64,000 bases of DNA, taken from positions 1 to 64,000 of the forward strand of contig NZ_MTAV01000089.1 in the NCBI RefSeq assembly GCF_002154695.1. The letters run 5' to 3'. This DNA comes from Nostoc sp. T09. GTDB taxonomy: Bacteria; Cyanobacteriota; Cyanobacteriia; Cyanobacteriales; Nostocaceae. Shown here one piece after another: positions 37,831 to 45,617 of this stretch (position 1 is its first letter; the number at the start of each line of letters is the position of its first letter). The notes under the pieces were generated by a model that ran no database searches, had not been told where the DNA came from, and worked only from the letters and a program-made list of their open reading frames with translations. A program made the translations under genes and the position numbers.

Positions 37831-40494
37831 TTATATACCCAAAACTAGCCGATTGCGCTGGATATGCGAGAGATTAAACTCTAAGCCAGCTACTATTTCT
37901 AGCATAAACAGAATTTGTTCAGGACGCAATAGTACACCATCAGGACGACAGCTACCCACATAACGCAGGATAGCTGTTGAATCGGCTTGAGTATCGTTGG
38001 TTGTGACTAATTCAAGTTCAAACAAGCGATCGCGCAGATTTACCAATTGGCTTTTACCTGACTTGGTGATTTGTTCCCATCTAAATTCGTCTTTAGCTTG
38101 AATTTGCTCGATCCAGTTTTGCCATTGTGCAGGTGTTGCTGCCCCAATTGCTGACACAGTAATTAAATATTCTGCTGCCACAATCGCTTGGCTAGCTGCT
38201 GGAGCTTTCAAATCCAATTCAACGACATTATATATAGGGATGTCTGTGGGCAACTCCCGAACTAGATGTCCTCGGAAAGTTTCCATATCCACTGGCTGAG
38301 TTAACTCAAAATCAACTATTTCACCCCTGCTAGTAGCGCCCAAAGCTAATGCATTAGCTACGGAAATACGCGGAGTAGGATGAAACCCACCAGTAAAAGC
38401 CACTGGCAAGCCTGCTCGGCGCATCACTCTGTCAAATAAGCGAAGCAAATCTAAATGGCTGACCAAAGCCATGTCTCCCTGTTTGCCAAACCAGACACGC
38501 AAGCGTTGCACTTTGTTTGTATTAGGGACAAATTCACCAGCAAATTTTGGAACAGTAGGCGGCTCGATGACGATATTATGTCCAAAATCTACACCACAGA
38601 CACCACAATGAGAACAACCATCAAAAGAACAGTCTGGTACTATTGCGGCTTCTAGGGCACGTTGTAAATCTTGCTTCAGCCAGTTTTTGTCAATTCCCGT
38701 ATCAATGTGGTCCCAAGGTAAGGAAGTATCAAGGGCGGTGTCAGGAGATAAAGATACGGAAAGATGCGGGGACGCAGGGATATAGCTCTCCGTGTCTGTG
38801 TGTTCCTCTCTCCCCGTGTTTTCTTTGTGAAACAGATTCCATTTACCCTTTTCTACTTGACGGTATTTCCAATCTAAACCGGCTTCAGCGATGGCAGACC
38901 CCCAAGCTGCAAACGCTTTATCTACACTTTCATACCAAGAATCCATGCCTGCACCCAACTCCCAAGCACGGCGTACTACCTTCCCTAAACTGCGATCGCC
39001 TCTACCTATAAAGTCTTCCATTGCTGAAATGCGGATATCAGTAAAATTCAGCTTTACTCCTTTTATCCGCCGAAATTCTTGCCTGAGCAGCTTTTGCTTC
39101 CGCTCAAATTCAGATGTAGAAACCGAGTGCCATTGGAAGGGTGTGTGGGGCTTGGGAGTAAAGTTAGAAATTGTCAAATTAAAGTTTAGAGGCCTTCTGC
39201 CTTTTGTCTGACACTCTCGCTGTAACCAGCTTACCGTTTCTGCAATGCCTACTACATCGGCATCTGTCTCACCAGGTAAGCCAATCATAAAATACAACTT
39301 GATTTTATCCCAACCTTTCTCCCAGGCTGTTTTTACACCCCGTAGCAGTTCTTCATTAGTGAGTCCTTTATTGACAATGTCCCGCATTCGCTGGGTTCCA
39401 GCTTCTGGGGCAAAAGTCAGCCCTCCTTGCCTTGTACCACCAAGGATGTTAGCAATATTTTCATCAAATCTGTCTACCCGTTGGCTAGGGAGAGACAGGG
39501 TAATATTTTCATTTTTTAAACGATTTTTAATTTCCATCCCTACTGCTGGGAGGGATAAATAATCCGAACAACTCAGGGACAGCAAAGAAAACTCATTGTA
39601 ACCAGTCGCTCGCATTCCCGCTTCAATTGCTTCTACTACCTTTTCTGGAGCTACATCCCTTGCTGGCCGAGTCAGCATTCCTGGTTGACAGAAGCGACAA
39701 CCACGAGTACAACCACGCCGAATTTCAATTGTCAAGCGATCGTGTACTGTTTCTACATAGGGAACTAGGCCAATGGAATAAGCTGGGATGGGTATAGCTA
39801 CTCGGCGCAGAATTCGTTTCGGTACATCTGACACTAAAGGATGAACTGAACCATCCTCTACCATTTGATAAAACTGGGGAACATATACCCCAGGTATCTG
39901 TGCCAAGTCCAGCAGCAATTGTTTCCGGTTAAATCCTGCTTGTTTGCCTTCTTCCAAAACCAAGCCAATTTCTGGCAATAGTTCTTCACCATCTCCCAAG
40001 GCTACAAAGTCGAAGAAGTCAGCGTAAGGTTCAGGATTTGAGGTTGCCGTTTGTCCTCCAGCAAAAATTAAGGGGTAATTCCCCTGTGTCCGTTCTTGCC
40101 ATGTTAAGGGTATACCTGCCAAATCCAACATTTCTAGAATATTGGTTGCTCCCAGTTCATAACTGAGACTAAAGCCTAAAATATCGAATTCTCTTAGCCA
40201 GCGTTTAGATTCTACTGCAAACAAAGGTGTATTTGTTTGGCGTAGTTTAGCTGACAAGTCTGGTCCAGGTAGGTAAGCGCGATCGCATAACTGCCGCGGC
40301 TGGGCGTTCAGAATGTTATAGAGAATGATATGCCCTAGGTTGGATGATCCAACTTCATATACTTCTGGATAGGTTAATACCCAGCGTATTGTTGCTGTTT
40401 CCCAAGGTTTGTGTACTGCTAAGCGCTCATTACCTAGGTAACGCGCTGGCTTTAAAATATCCGATGTGATTAATTTTTCAACTGCAACAGCCAC
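37831..40494 (-). CDS. B12-binding radical SAM protein with C-terminal DUF2344 domain (TIGR03960/TIGR03936 type)
   Basis: An 887-residue fusion. An N-terminal cobalamin-binding-like domain covers about residues 100-240. The radical SAM core has RRGCTRGCRFCQPG, with Cys262, Cys266 and Cys269 binding the 4Fe-4S cluster. The C-terminal DUF2344 part (from about 655, VQRLRVWFGKQGDMALVSHLD) is a separate protein in many bacteria. The substrate is unknown. In Firmicutes, as I recall, the two domains are encoded next to RNase G; here rne lies downstream on the same strand, so the association is kept. Residues about 556-586 (TGREEHTDTESYI and following) are a low-complexity stretch that looks like an inserted repeat. 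The start ATG is the first of the frame. Confidence 0.88.
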   Translation of the reverse strand: MAVAVEKLITSDILKPARYLGNERLAVHKPWETATIRWVLTYPEVYEVGSSNLGHIILYNILNAQPRQLCDRAYLPGPDLSAKLRQTNTPLFAVESKRWLREFDILGFSLSYELGATNILEMLDLAGIPLTWQERTQGNYPLIFAGGQTATSNPEPYADFFDFVALGDGEELLPEIGLVLEEGKQAGFNRKQLLLDLAQIPGVYVPQFYQMVEDGSVHPLVSDVPKRILRRVAIPIPAYSIGLVPYVETVHDRLTIEIRRGCTRGCRFCQPGMLTRPARDVAPEKVVEAIEAGMRATGYNEFSLLSLSCSDYLSLPAVGMEIKNRLKNENITLSLPSQRVDRFDENIANILGGTRQGGLTFAPEAGTQRMRDIVNKGLTNEELLRGVKTAWEKGWDKIKLYFMIGLPGETDADVVGIAETVSWLQRECQTKGRRPLNFNLTISNFTPKPHTPFQWHSVSTSEFERKQKLLRQEFRRIKGVKLNFTDIRISAMEDFIGRGDRSLGKVVRRAWELGAGMDSWYESVDKAFAAWGSAIAEAGLDWKYRQVEKGKWNLFHKENTGREEHTDTESYIPASPHLSVSLSPDTALDTSLPWDHIDTGIDKNWLKQDLQRALEAAIVPDCSFDGCSHCGVCGVDFGHNIVIEPPTVPKFAGEFVPNTNKVQRLRVWFGKQGDMALVSHLDLLRLFDRVMRRAGLPVAFTGGFHPTPRISVANALALGATSRGEIVDFELTQPVDMETFRGHLVRELPTDIPIYNVVELDLKAPAASQAIVAAEYLITVSAIGAATPAQWQNWIEQIQAKDEFRWEQITKSGKSQLVNLRDRLFELELVTTNDTQADSTAILRYVGSCRPDGVLLRPEQILFMLEIVAGLEFNLSHIQRNRLVLGI

Positions 40495-40669
40495 TGTGCT
40501 ATCTTCTAGCTCACTTAATTACAGCTACTCACCTCCAACCATAGCATTGATTAGGTCTTTCCACAGAATTGTTTGCGGCAACTTACCATTCTGTTACATA
40601 TTTGTTCCAACCCTAATATATAGCAGCATTCCTCGCCTGCATCAGTTTATGCTGCTACTCCGGGTTACC

Positions 40670-40972
40670 TTAAACAATCTCAAATACCTTATCGAGTTGT
40701 GTCAATTCAAAAATAATTCTAATTGACGCAGAAACAGAGCACAGCCGCAAACTTCGTCCTAAACTCCCAGCTAGCTTGAGTGCAGATACTAATGCCATTA
40801 AACCTGCGCTGTCTAAGGATTCTATTGCCGCTAAATCCACTAACAAGATAGAAGTATCATCTTGTGCCAACGCTGTAGTTAGATCCCGTTCAAATTCCAA
40901 AGCGTTGGCGGCATTTAGGCAACCTTGGGGACGAATAACTGTAATTTTTGGACATTTAAGTACCGCTTGCAT
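40670..40972 (-). CDS. STAS domain protein (anti-sigma factor antagonist-like)
   Basis: A 100-residue single STAS domain. LLVDLAAIESLDSAGLMALVSALKLA in the middle holds the DSAG motif, whose Ser is phosphorylated by an anti-sigma kinase in the SpoIIAA family. This suggests a partner-switching regulator. No kinase or phosphatase gene is adjacent. It sits 175 bases upstream of the B12-radical SAM gene on the same strand, and 370 bases from a CRP-type site on its other side. The product is cytoplasmic. Confidence 0.88.
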   Translation of the reverse strand: MQAVLKCPKITVIRPQGCLNAANALEFERDLTTALAQDDTSILLVDLAAIESLDSAGLMALVSALKLAGSLGRSLRLCSVSASIRIIFELTQLDKVFEIV

Positions 40973-41442
40973 AATGAAATCCTAATTAAAGTTATTGAAC
41001 CGTAAAGCTTAGATTTATTTGAACATAAACTTTTTTTCATAACATCGACCATTTGTCTGAGGTTTCTTTGCTGAATCTTTATCGCTTTTGTACCTCTGTT
41101 TAAAGATTGTCATAAATACCGTTTAAAATGTATGTATATATACATTTTTTTTCGAGCAGTTAAAAAACAATCAACATAGCAAGCCAAAGAGCAAAATCAA
41201 CATCCGTAGCTATGCGGAGAGAGCTACTTTATCTAAAGTTCAGTCTGATTTAAACTAAGCTCAGCTATTAGGTAATATTCCCTAGATTATACCTGTGACA
41301 GCGGCAAATGTTGAGTTTTTTAGGGAATAATCATTTAAACATACTTGTGATCTAAATCACAAGTATATGAGTGTTTGGATCACTTTTTATACCAAACTAT
41401 ATCTTGGATAATTAATAGCAAATACAAATTGGCTGATCTTTT
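40973..41442. other. Regulatory intergenic region between STAS gene and small gene
   Basis: Apart from the CRP-type palindrome (described separately), it contains an AT-rich hairpin, AAATGTAT (41126-41133) with ATACATTT (41140-41147), followed by T residues. That hairpin could terminate a short rightward transcript. No gene is visible. Confidence 0.5.
41341..41366. promoter_or_regulatory. Perfect CRP-type (cAMP receptor protein) binding site
   Basis: TGTGA-N6-TCACA is matched exactly by TGTGATCTAAATCACA (41346-41361). The dyad extends to 11-bp arms, ATACTTGTGAT and ATCACAAGTAT, around CTAA. This is the consensus recognised by cyanobacterial CRP homologues (SYCRP1, AnCrpA) and by E. coli CRP. 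Possible -10 boxes TATACC (41388-41393) and TATATC (41398-41403) would put the site centre about 45-60 bases upstream of transcription start. That is a usual activator position for the small gene at 41443. Confidence 0.75.
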
Positions 41443-41640
41443 ATGAGAACTAGACACGCTATTCGTCAATTGGTAGAAAAAGCGCTTGATATTAAAAAAT
41501 TAACCCCTGAAATTGAAAATGAAATCAATTCAGAATTGACACAATTAGGCTACATATCTGATGTTGATTATGAAGCTCTGGAATTATTAATGGCAGAGAT
41601 GGATGCTGGCCGAATTAAGTTAGTTCCAAGCTTAGGATAG
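41443..41640 (+). CDS. Small conserved-looking protein of unknown function
   Basis: A 65-residue, charged, mostly helical protein (RTRHAIRQLVEKALDIKKLT near the start; YEALELLMAEMDAGRIKLVP near the end). It has no Cys and no membrane segment. The composition and codon use look genuine. I do not recognise a named family, though similar small proteins are common in Nostocales. It lies behind a perfect CRP-type site, which suggests expression responding to cAMP. The following aminotransferase gene is 207 bases away and may or may not share the transcript. It could be a small regulator or adaptor, which is speculation. Confidence 0.7.
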   Translation: MRTRHAIRQLVEKALDIKKLTPEIENEINSELTQLGYISDVDYEALELLMAEMDAGRIKLVPSLG

Positions 41641-41847
41641 TAATAAACTATCACTCAACATAGCAACTTTTATCTCTACCTAGAGTTATATAACTTAAGG
41701 ATTATTAACATAATCTTGGCAAGATTTCAGTACTAATAACTAGGCTGAGCCATCGTAGGTATTTTTCTACAAGTTGAATATTTCGTTCCCTCCTGTGGCG
41801 TAAACTGTGCTAATGAGCATCAACATTTGCATTAGTAACAATTCACC

Positions 41848-43020
41848 ATGCAGTTCGCTAAACGCCTAGACAAAATTCCTCCCTATCTGTTCGCTGAGAT
41901 TAACCGCAAAGGGAATGAACTTGTAGCCAAGGGAGTTGATATTATCAATTTGGCGGTGGGCGATCCAGATAAACCGACTCCAACTCATATACTCCAGGTA
42001 ATGCACGAGGCGATAAATGACGCTTCCACCCACAACTATCCACCTTATCAAGGTACTCAAGAATTCCGAGAGGCAGCAGCGAAGTGGATGGAACGTCGGT
42101 TTGGAGTAGCTGGGTTGAATCCGAATACAGAGGTTGTTTCTTCTATTGGTTCTAAGGAAGCGATTCACAATACTTTCTTAGCCTTTGTAGAAACTGGAGA
42201 TTATACGCTCATACCAGATCCTGGTTACCCCGTTTATCGGACTTCGACGTTATTTGCTGGTGGTGAGCCTTTTACCATGCCTCTAAAGGCAGAAAATCAA
42301 TTTTTACCTAACCTGAATGCAATTCCTGAAGAGGTTGCCCGGAAAGCAAAACTGTTGTGGATTAACTATCCTAATAATCCTACAGGGGCACTGGCGACAC
42401 TAGAATTTTTTGAGGAATTGGTAGCTTTCTGCAAGCAGTACAATATTTTGCTGTGTCATGACAATGCTTACTCAGAAATGGCATACGACGGCTATAAACC
42501 GCCTAGTGTACTACAGGTTCCAGGTGCTAAGGATGTGGCGATTGAGTTTCACAGTCTGTCAAAGTCGTACAATATGACGGGCTGGCGAATTGGTTTTGTA
42601 GTGGGAAATGCCATTGGTATTAAAGGTTTAGTACAGGTCAAAAGTAATGTCGATTCTGGGGTATTTAAGGCAATTCAAGCATGTGCGATCGCAGCTTATT
42701 CTACTGATGATGCAGAACTGCAATCTGTAATTTCGGTGTACCAAAATCGCCGGGACATTATTGTCAAAGGGCTGCAATCTCTGGGTTGGCCAATTCAGCC
42801 TCCGCAAGCGACTCTTTACGTCTGGGTACCTGTTCCTCCAGGGTATACCTCAACAGAATTTGTGACACTGCTACTTGACAAATGTGGCATTCTTGTGCCT
42901 CCAGGTAACGGTTATGGTGCAGCTGGAGAAGGCTTTTTTCGGATTGCCCTCACTATTCCTGATGAGCGAATGCACGAAGCAATTCAACGCCTCAAGGATG
43001 CCAACATTCGCTACAGCTAA
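41848..43020 (+). CDS. Class I/II aminotransferase, LL-diaminopimelate aminotransferase-like
   Basis: A PLP-dependent fold-type I aminotransferase of 390 residues. NLAVGDPDKPTP (about residue 34), YPPYQGTQEFREA, the WINYPNNPTG block near 171 and the PLP-lysine motif SLSKSYNMTGWRIGF (Lys239) are seen. The length and the N-terminal MQFAKRLDKIPPYLFAEI fit the DapL2-type LL-diaminopimelate aminotransferases that make lysine and peptidoglycan precursors directly from tetrahydrodipicolinate. Cyanobacteria usually also carry a plant-type DapL elsewhere, so this copy may act on another substrate. The assignment of substrate is therefore tentative. Confidence 0.8.
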   Translation: MQFAKRLDKIPPYLFAEINRKGNELVAKGVDIINLAVGDPDKPTPTHILQVMHEAINDASTHNYPPYQGTQEFREAAAKWMERRFGVAGLNPNTEVVSSIGSKEAIHNTFLAFVETGDYTLIPDPGYPVYRTSTLFAGGEPFTMPLKAENQFLPNLNAIPEEVARKAKLLWINYPNNPTGALATLEFFEELVAFCKQYNILLCHDNAYSEMAYDGYKPPSVLQVPGAKDVAIEFHSLSKSYNMTGWRIGFVVGNAIGIKGLVQVKSNVDSGVFKAIQACAIAAYSTDDAELQSVISVYQNRRDIIVKGLQSLGWPIQPPQATLYVWVPVPPGYTSTEFVTLLLDKCGILVPPGNGYGAAGEGFFRIALTIPDERMHEAIQRLKDANIRYS

Positions 43021-43066
43021 AATCTCGGCTTTTATCTAAGTGTATTTGCCATAGCAGTAAATTTAT

Positions 43067-43447
43067 TTATGTACCATAAATCGTATTCGGATCATTAGTA
43101 TCTTGGTATGCTTGCCAGACCAAGTTAATAAACTGATGGAGTTGCTGCTTAGTAGCTGAGTCAGGTTCAGTTTTTGGTTCTTTCACTAAAACCTGACTCA
43201 AGATCGTAATAACTTCTGTATCTAGGGCTGGACAAAATAAATTTATCGGCCATAGTAAATCAGACGCATCTCGCAGGTCAGTTATATTTGGTGCTTCTGG
43301 GATGAAATTGACCAGCACTAAAGGACGTACCCAGCATAACTGGCGCGAAACCACGACTTGAATGACTTCTGCATATAAATTCATGTCGCCATGCTTTAAA
43401 GACACAATTTGTCCTGGTTGAAAGTTTAGGCTCATGTCCATAATCAC
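43067..43447 (-). CDS. Hypothetical protein, probably conserved in cyanobacteria
   Basis: A 126-residue soluble protein. The N-terminal part is beta-rich and resembles a small barrel (FQPGQIVSLKHGDMNLYAEVIQVV, then QLCWVRPLVLV). The C-terminal part is helical (TKQQLHQFINLVWQAYQD). I do not recognise a characterised family. It converges with the aminotransferase, with only 46 bases between the stops. The true start may be Met1, Met3 or Met5. Confidence 0.65.
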   Translation of the reverse strand: MIMDMSLNFQPGQIVSLKHGDMNLYAEVIQVVVSRQLCWVRPLVLVNFIPEAPNITDLRDASDLLWPINLFCPALDTEVITILSQVLVKEPKTEPDSATKQQLHQFINLVWQAYQDTNDPNTIYGT

Positions 43448-43739
43448 GCAGCTTAGGGCGGCAATGATAATATTGTAGTTTTCTTAATGTTAAAACTGAG
43501 AGTGCGCTATGCTGAGAGAAAACTGCGGCAACATTAAGCTATCACTATTAAACCTGTGATGTTTTAGACATAAATTTCTCAAGCATTTACTTCGTATTGT
43601 CCCAATCAACCCCAGGCAGGAAAAAATTTTGCTGCCACAGCATCTGTATGTAAATGCTATAGAATAGGTGAATAACTGTTAAGCGATCGCTGGACAGAGG
43701 CTTCGTTGTAGTAAATAAACGAAAAAAGAGCAAAGAGCA

Positions 43740-44021
43740 GTGTCAGTCGAAACCATTGAGAAGCGTTCCACAACCCGTAAGCTCGCGCCTCGGTATCGCG
43801 TTTTGCTCCATAATGACGACTACAACCCTATGGAGTACGTGGTACAGGTACTAATGACCACAGTGCCGAGCATTACCCAGCCCCAGGCTGTTAGCATTAT
43901 GATGGAAGCCCATACTAACGGGCTAGCTTTAGTTATTACTTGTGCTCAGGAACATGCTGAGTTCTACTGTGAAACTTTGAAAAGTCATGGTTTGAGTAGC
44001 ACAATTGAACCTGATGAATAG
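43740..44021 (+). CDS. clpS: ATP-dependent Clp protease adaptor ClpS
   Basis: Recognises N-degron substrates and hands them to ClpA/ClpC-type unfoldases. The 93-residue product has the core YRVLLHNDDYNPMEYVVQVL (about residues 19-38), which holds the N-end-recognising Asn-Asp-Asp. ITQPQAVSIMMEAHTNGLALV and the ending CAQEHAEFYCETLKSHGL follow. The GTG start gives the standard length. Cyanobacteria often carry two ClpS paralogues with different specificity; the hydrophobic-pocket Met of this copy looks ordinary. It is followed 66 bases later by a CPBP protease gene, possibly in the same transcript. Confidence 0.93.
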   Translation: MSVETIEKRSTTRKLAPRYRVLLHNDDYNPMEYVVQVLMTTVPSITQPQAVSIMMEAHTNGLALVITCAQEHAEFYCETLKSHGLSSTIEPDE

Positions 44022-44087
44022 TCAGCCGTCATTAGTTATAAGTCTCAATCTAGAATATTGACTTGTAACTATTGACTTACATTTTGC

Positions 44088-44915
44088 ATGAAACTAAATC
44101 TTGTCCATCTAGCTCAACGCCCTGCCCCTATTAGGCTGGGTTGTTTCATTTTGACTTTGTTATTGTTATGGTTGCCCTTTACTTTCCCAATTTACTTACT
44201 GGTACATGATTCTAACTTAGTAAGTATTGTGACTATGGTATTGCTATATGTAGAGTTTATTTTTCTATTGAAGTTATGGGGTAAGTACGTCTATCAGGAA
44301 CCTCACATACTACGGCATTATGGTTTAGAAATTTCTAGGCAAAACGGCGTCGATTTACTGCGTGGCTTGGCTATTGGGCTAATTAGTGTGTTGACGTTAT
44401 TTGGATTACAAGGTTCTCTAGGTTTGTTAGTGTGGCAACAACCTCATAGTTTTCTACTAAAAGTAGTTTTAGAGGGTTTAATCGTAGGTTCAGGTGTAGG
44501 TTTCGCTGAGGAATTGTTATTCCGAGGCTGGTTGTTGAATGAATTACAACGGAATTACAGCCCACGTGTGGCATTATGGACAGATGGGATTTTATTTGCA
44601 GGATTGCATTTTATTAAACCACTCGAGGCAATTATTCACACACTGCCGCAATTCCCAGCTTTAGTACTATTAGGGTTAACGCAGGTATGGGGAAAGTTCT
44701 GGCGTAGAGGACGCCTTGGTTTACCCATTGGTTTGCATGGTGGTTTAGTTTGGGGCTACTACATTATTAATATTGGAGAATTAATCAAATATTCTGGTCG
44801 AGTTCCTGATTGGGTGACCGGAGTGAATAATAATCCCTTGCAAGGTGTGATGGGGGTATTGTTTATGAGTCTACTCGCTTTCTGGATGCGGGGGCGAACA
44901 ATTAAAGATGGGTAA
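44088..44915 (+). CDS. CPBP-family intramembrane glutamic endopeptidase
   Basis: A 275-residue integral membrane protein with about seven helices, of the CAAX-processing/bacteriocin-processing (Abi) family. Motif 1 is EELLFRGWLL with Glu141, Glu142 and Arg146. Motif 2 is FAGLHF with His174, and motif 3 is GLHGGLVWGYY with His217. All the residues expected for an active glutamic protease are present. In bacteria these enzymes process peptides or act in stress responses, and the substrate here is unknown. It lies directly after clpS and ends in a hairpin that includes its stop codon. Confidence 0.9.
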   Translation: MKLNLVHLAQRPAPIRLGCFILTLLLLWLPFTFPIYLLVHDSNLVSIVTMVLLYVEFIFLLKLWGKYVYQEPHILRHYGLEISRQNGVDLLRGLAIGLISVLTLFGLQGSLGLLVWQQPHSFLLKVVLEGLIVGSGVGFAEELLFRGWLLNELQRNYSPRVALWTDGILFAGLHFIKPLEAIIHTLPQFPALVLLGLTQVWGKFWRRGRLGLPIGLHGGLVWGYYIINIGELIKYSGRVPDWVTGVNNNPLQGVMGVLFMSLLAFWMRGRTIKDG

Positions 44916-44937
44916 TTGGAAAAACCAGTTACCCATC
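44908..44937. terminator. Hairpin between the convergent CPBP and pentapeptide genes
   Basis: GATGGGTAA (44908-44916 region) pairs with TTACCCATC (44929-44937), and TGG/CCA extends the stem inward around five A residues. The stem includes the TAA of the CPBP gene. There is no long U-run, so its strength as a terminator is uncertain. Confidence 0.6.
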
Positions 44938-44981
44938 TCAAATTAACAGCGTTCAAAACACTGTGCTTTTTCTACTTCTCA

Positions 44982-45617
44982 TCAAACTCTCTCCACCACT
45001 GTTCCTACCACACAGGCTCTATCCAAATTAACGCCATTCAAATTCGCACCTTCCAATTCTGCACACAATAAATTTGCACCACTAAAATTCGCTCCTGCCA
45101 AGTTTGCCCCGCGTAAGTCTGCTTCTTCAAGGTTTGCCTCACTTAACAACGCCCCTTGCAAATCAGCACGTGTCAAGTCTGCACCTTTGAGATTTGCTCC
45201 CGTCAGGTTAGCACCGCGCAAGTCAGCACTCCGCAAATCAACACCTTGCAAATTTACGTTCATCAAATTGGCACCACTCAAGAAAGCACCCGCCAAAGCC
45301 ACATCGCTGAGTGTCGCACCCATAAAGTTAGCACCGCGCAAGTTGCTACCGCGCAAGTCAGCACCTGTTAAATCTGCTTGCATCAGGTTTGCTCCCATGA
45401 GGTTCGCCCGCAAGTCAGTTGCTTGGAGATTGGCCCCCATCAAATTCGCACCTTCTAAATGCCCACCTTCGAGTTTAGAACCAGTGAAATTGGTGCCGAC
45501 AAGGGTAGCGCCGGCAAGATTGATACGGCTTAAATCAAGTTGGCAGAGTTCCTCGTCTTCTAAATCTGCTCCTGGGAGTTGTTTGATGTTTCCTAATCTA
45601 ATGGCTTCGATATTCAT
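44982..45617 (-). CDS. Pentapeptide-repeat protein
   Basis: A 211-residue protein built almost wholly of A(D/N)LxX repeats from about residue 27 to 205 (for example ADLRGANLTGANLKGADLTR). Such repeats fold as a right-handed quadrilateral beta-helix. It has no signal peptide or membrane helix. These proteins are abundant in cyanobacteria and mostly of unknown function. Its ATG overlaps the stop of the upstream DICT-domain gene (ATGA), so the two are translationally coupled and may work together. Confidence 0.92.
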   Translation of the reverse strand: MNIEAIRLGNIKQLPGADLEDEELCQLDLSRINLAGATLVGTNFTGSKLEGGHLEGANLMGANLQATDLRANLMGANLMQADLTGADLRGSNLRGANFMGATLSDVALAGAFLSGANLMNVNLQGVDLRSADLRGANLTGANLKGADLTRADLQGALLSEANLEEADLRGANLAGANFSGANLLCAELEGANLNGVNLDRACVVGTVVERV

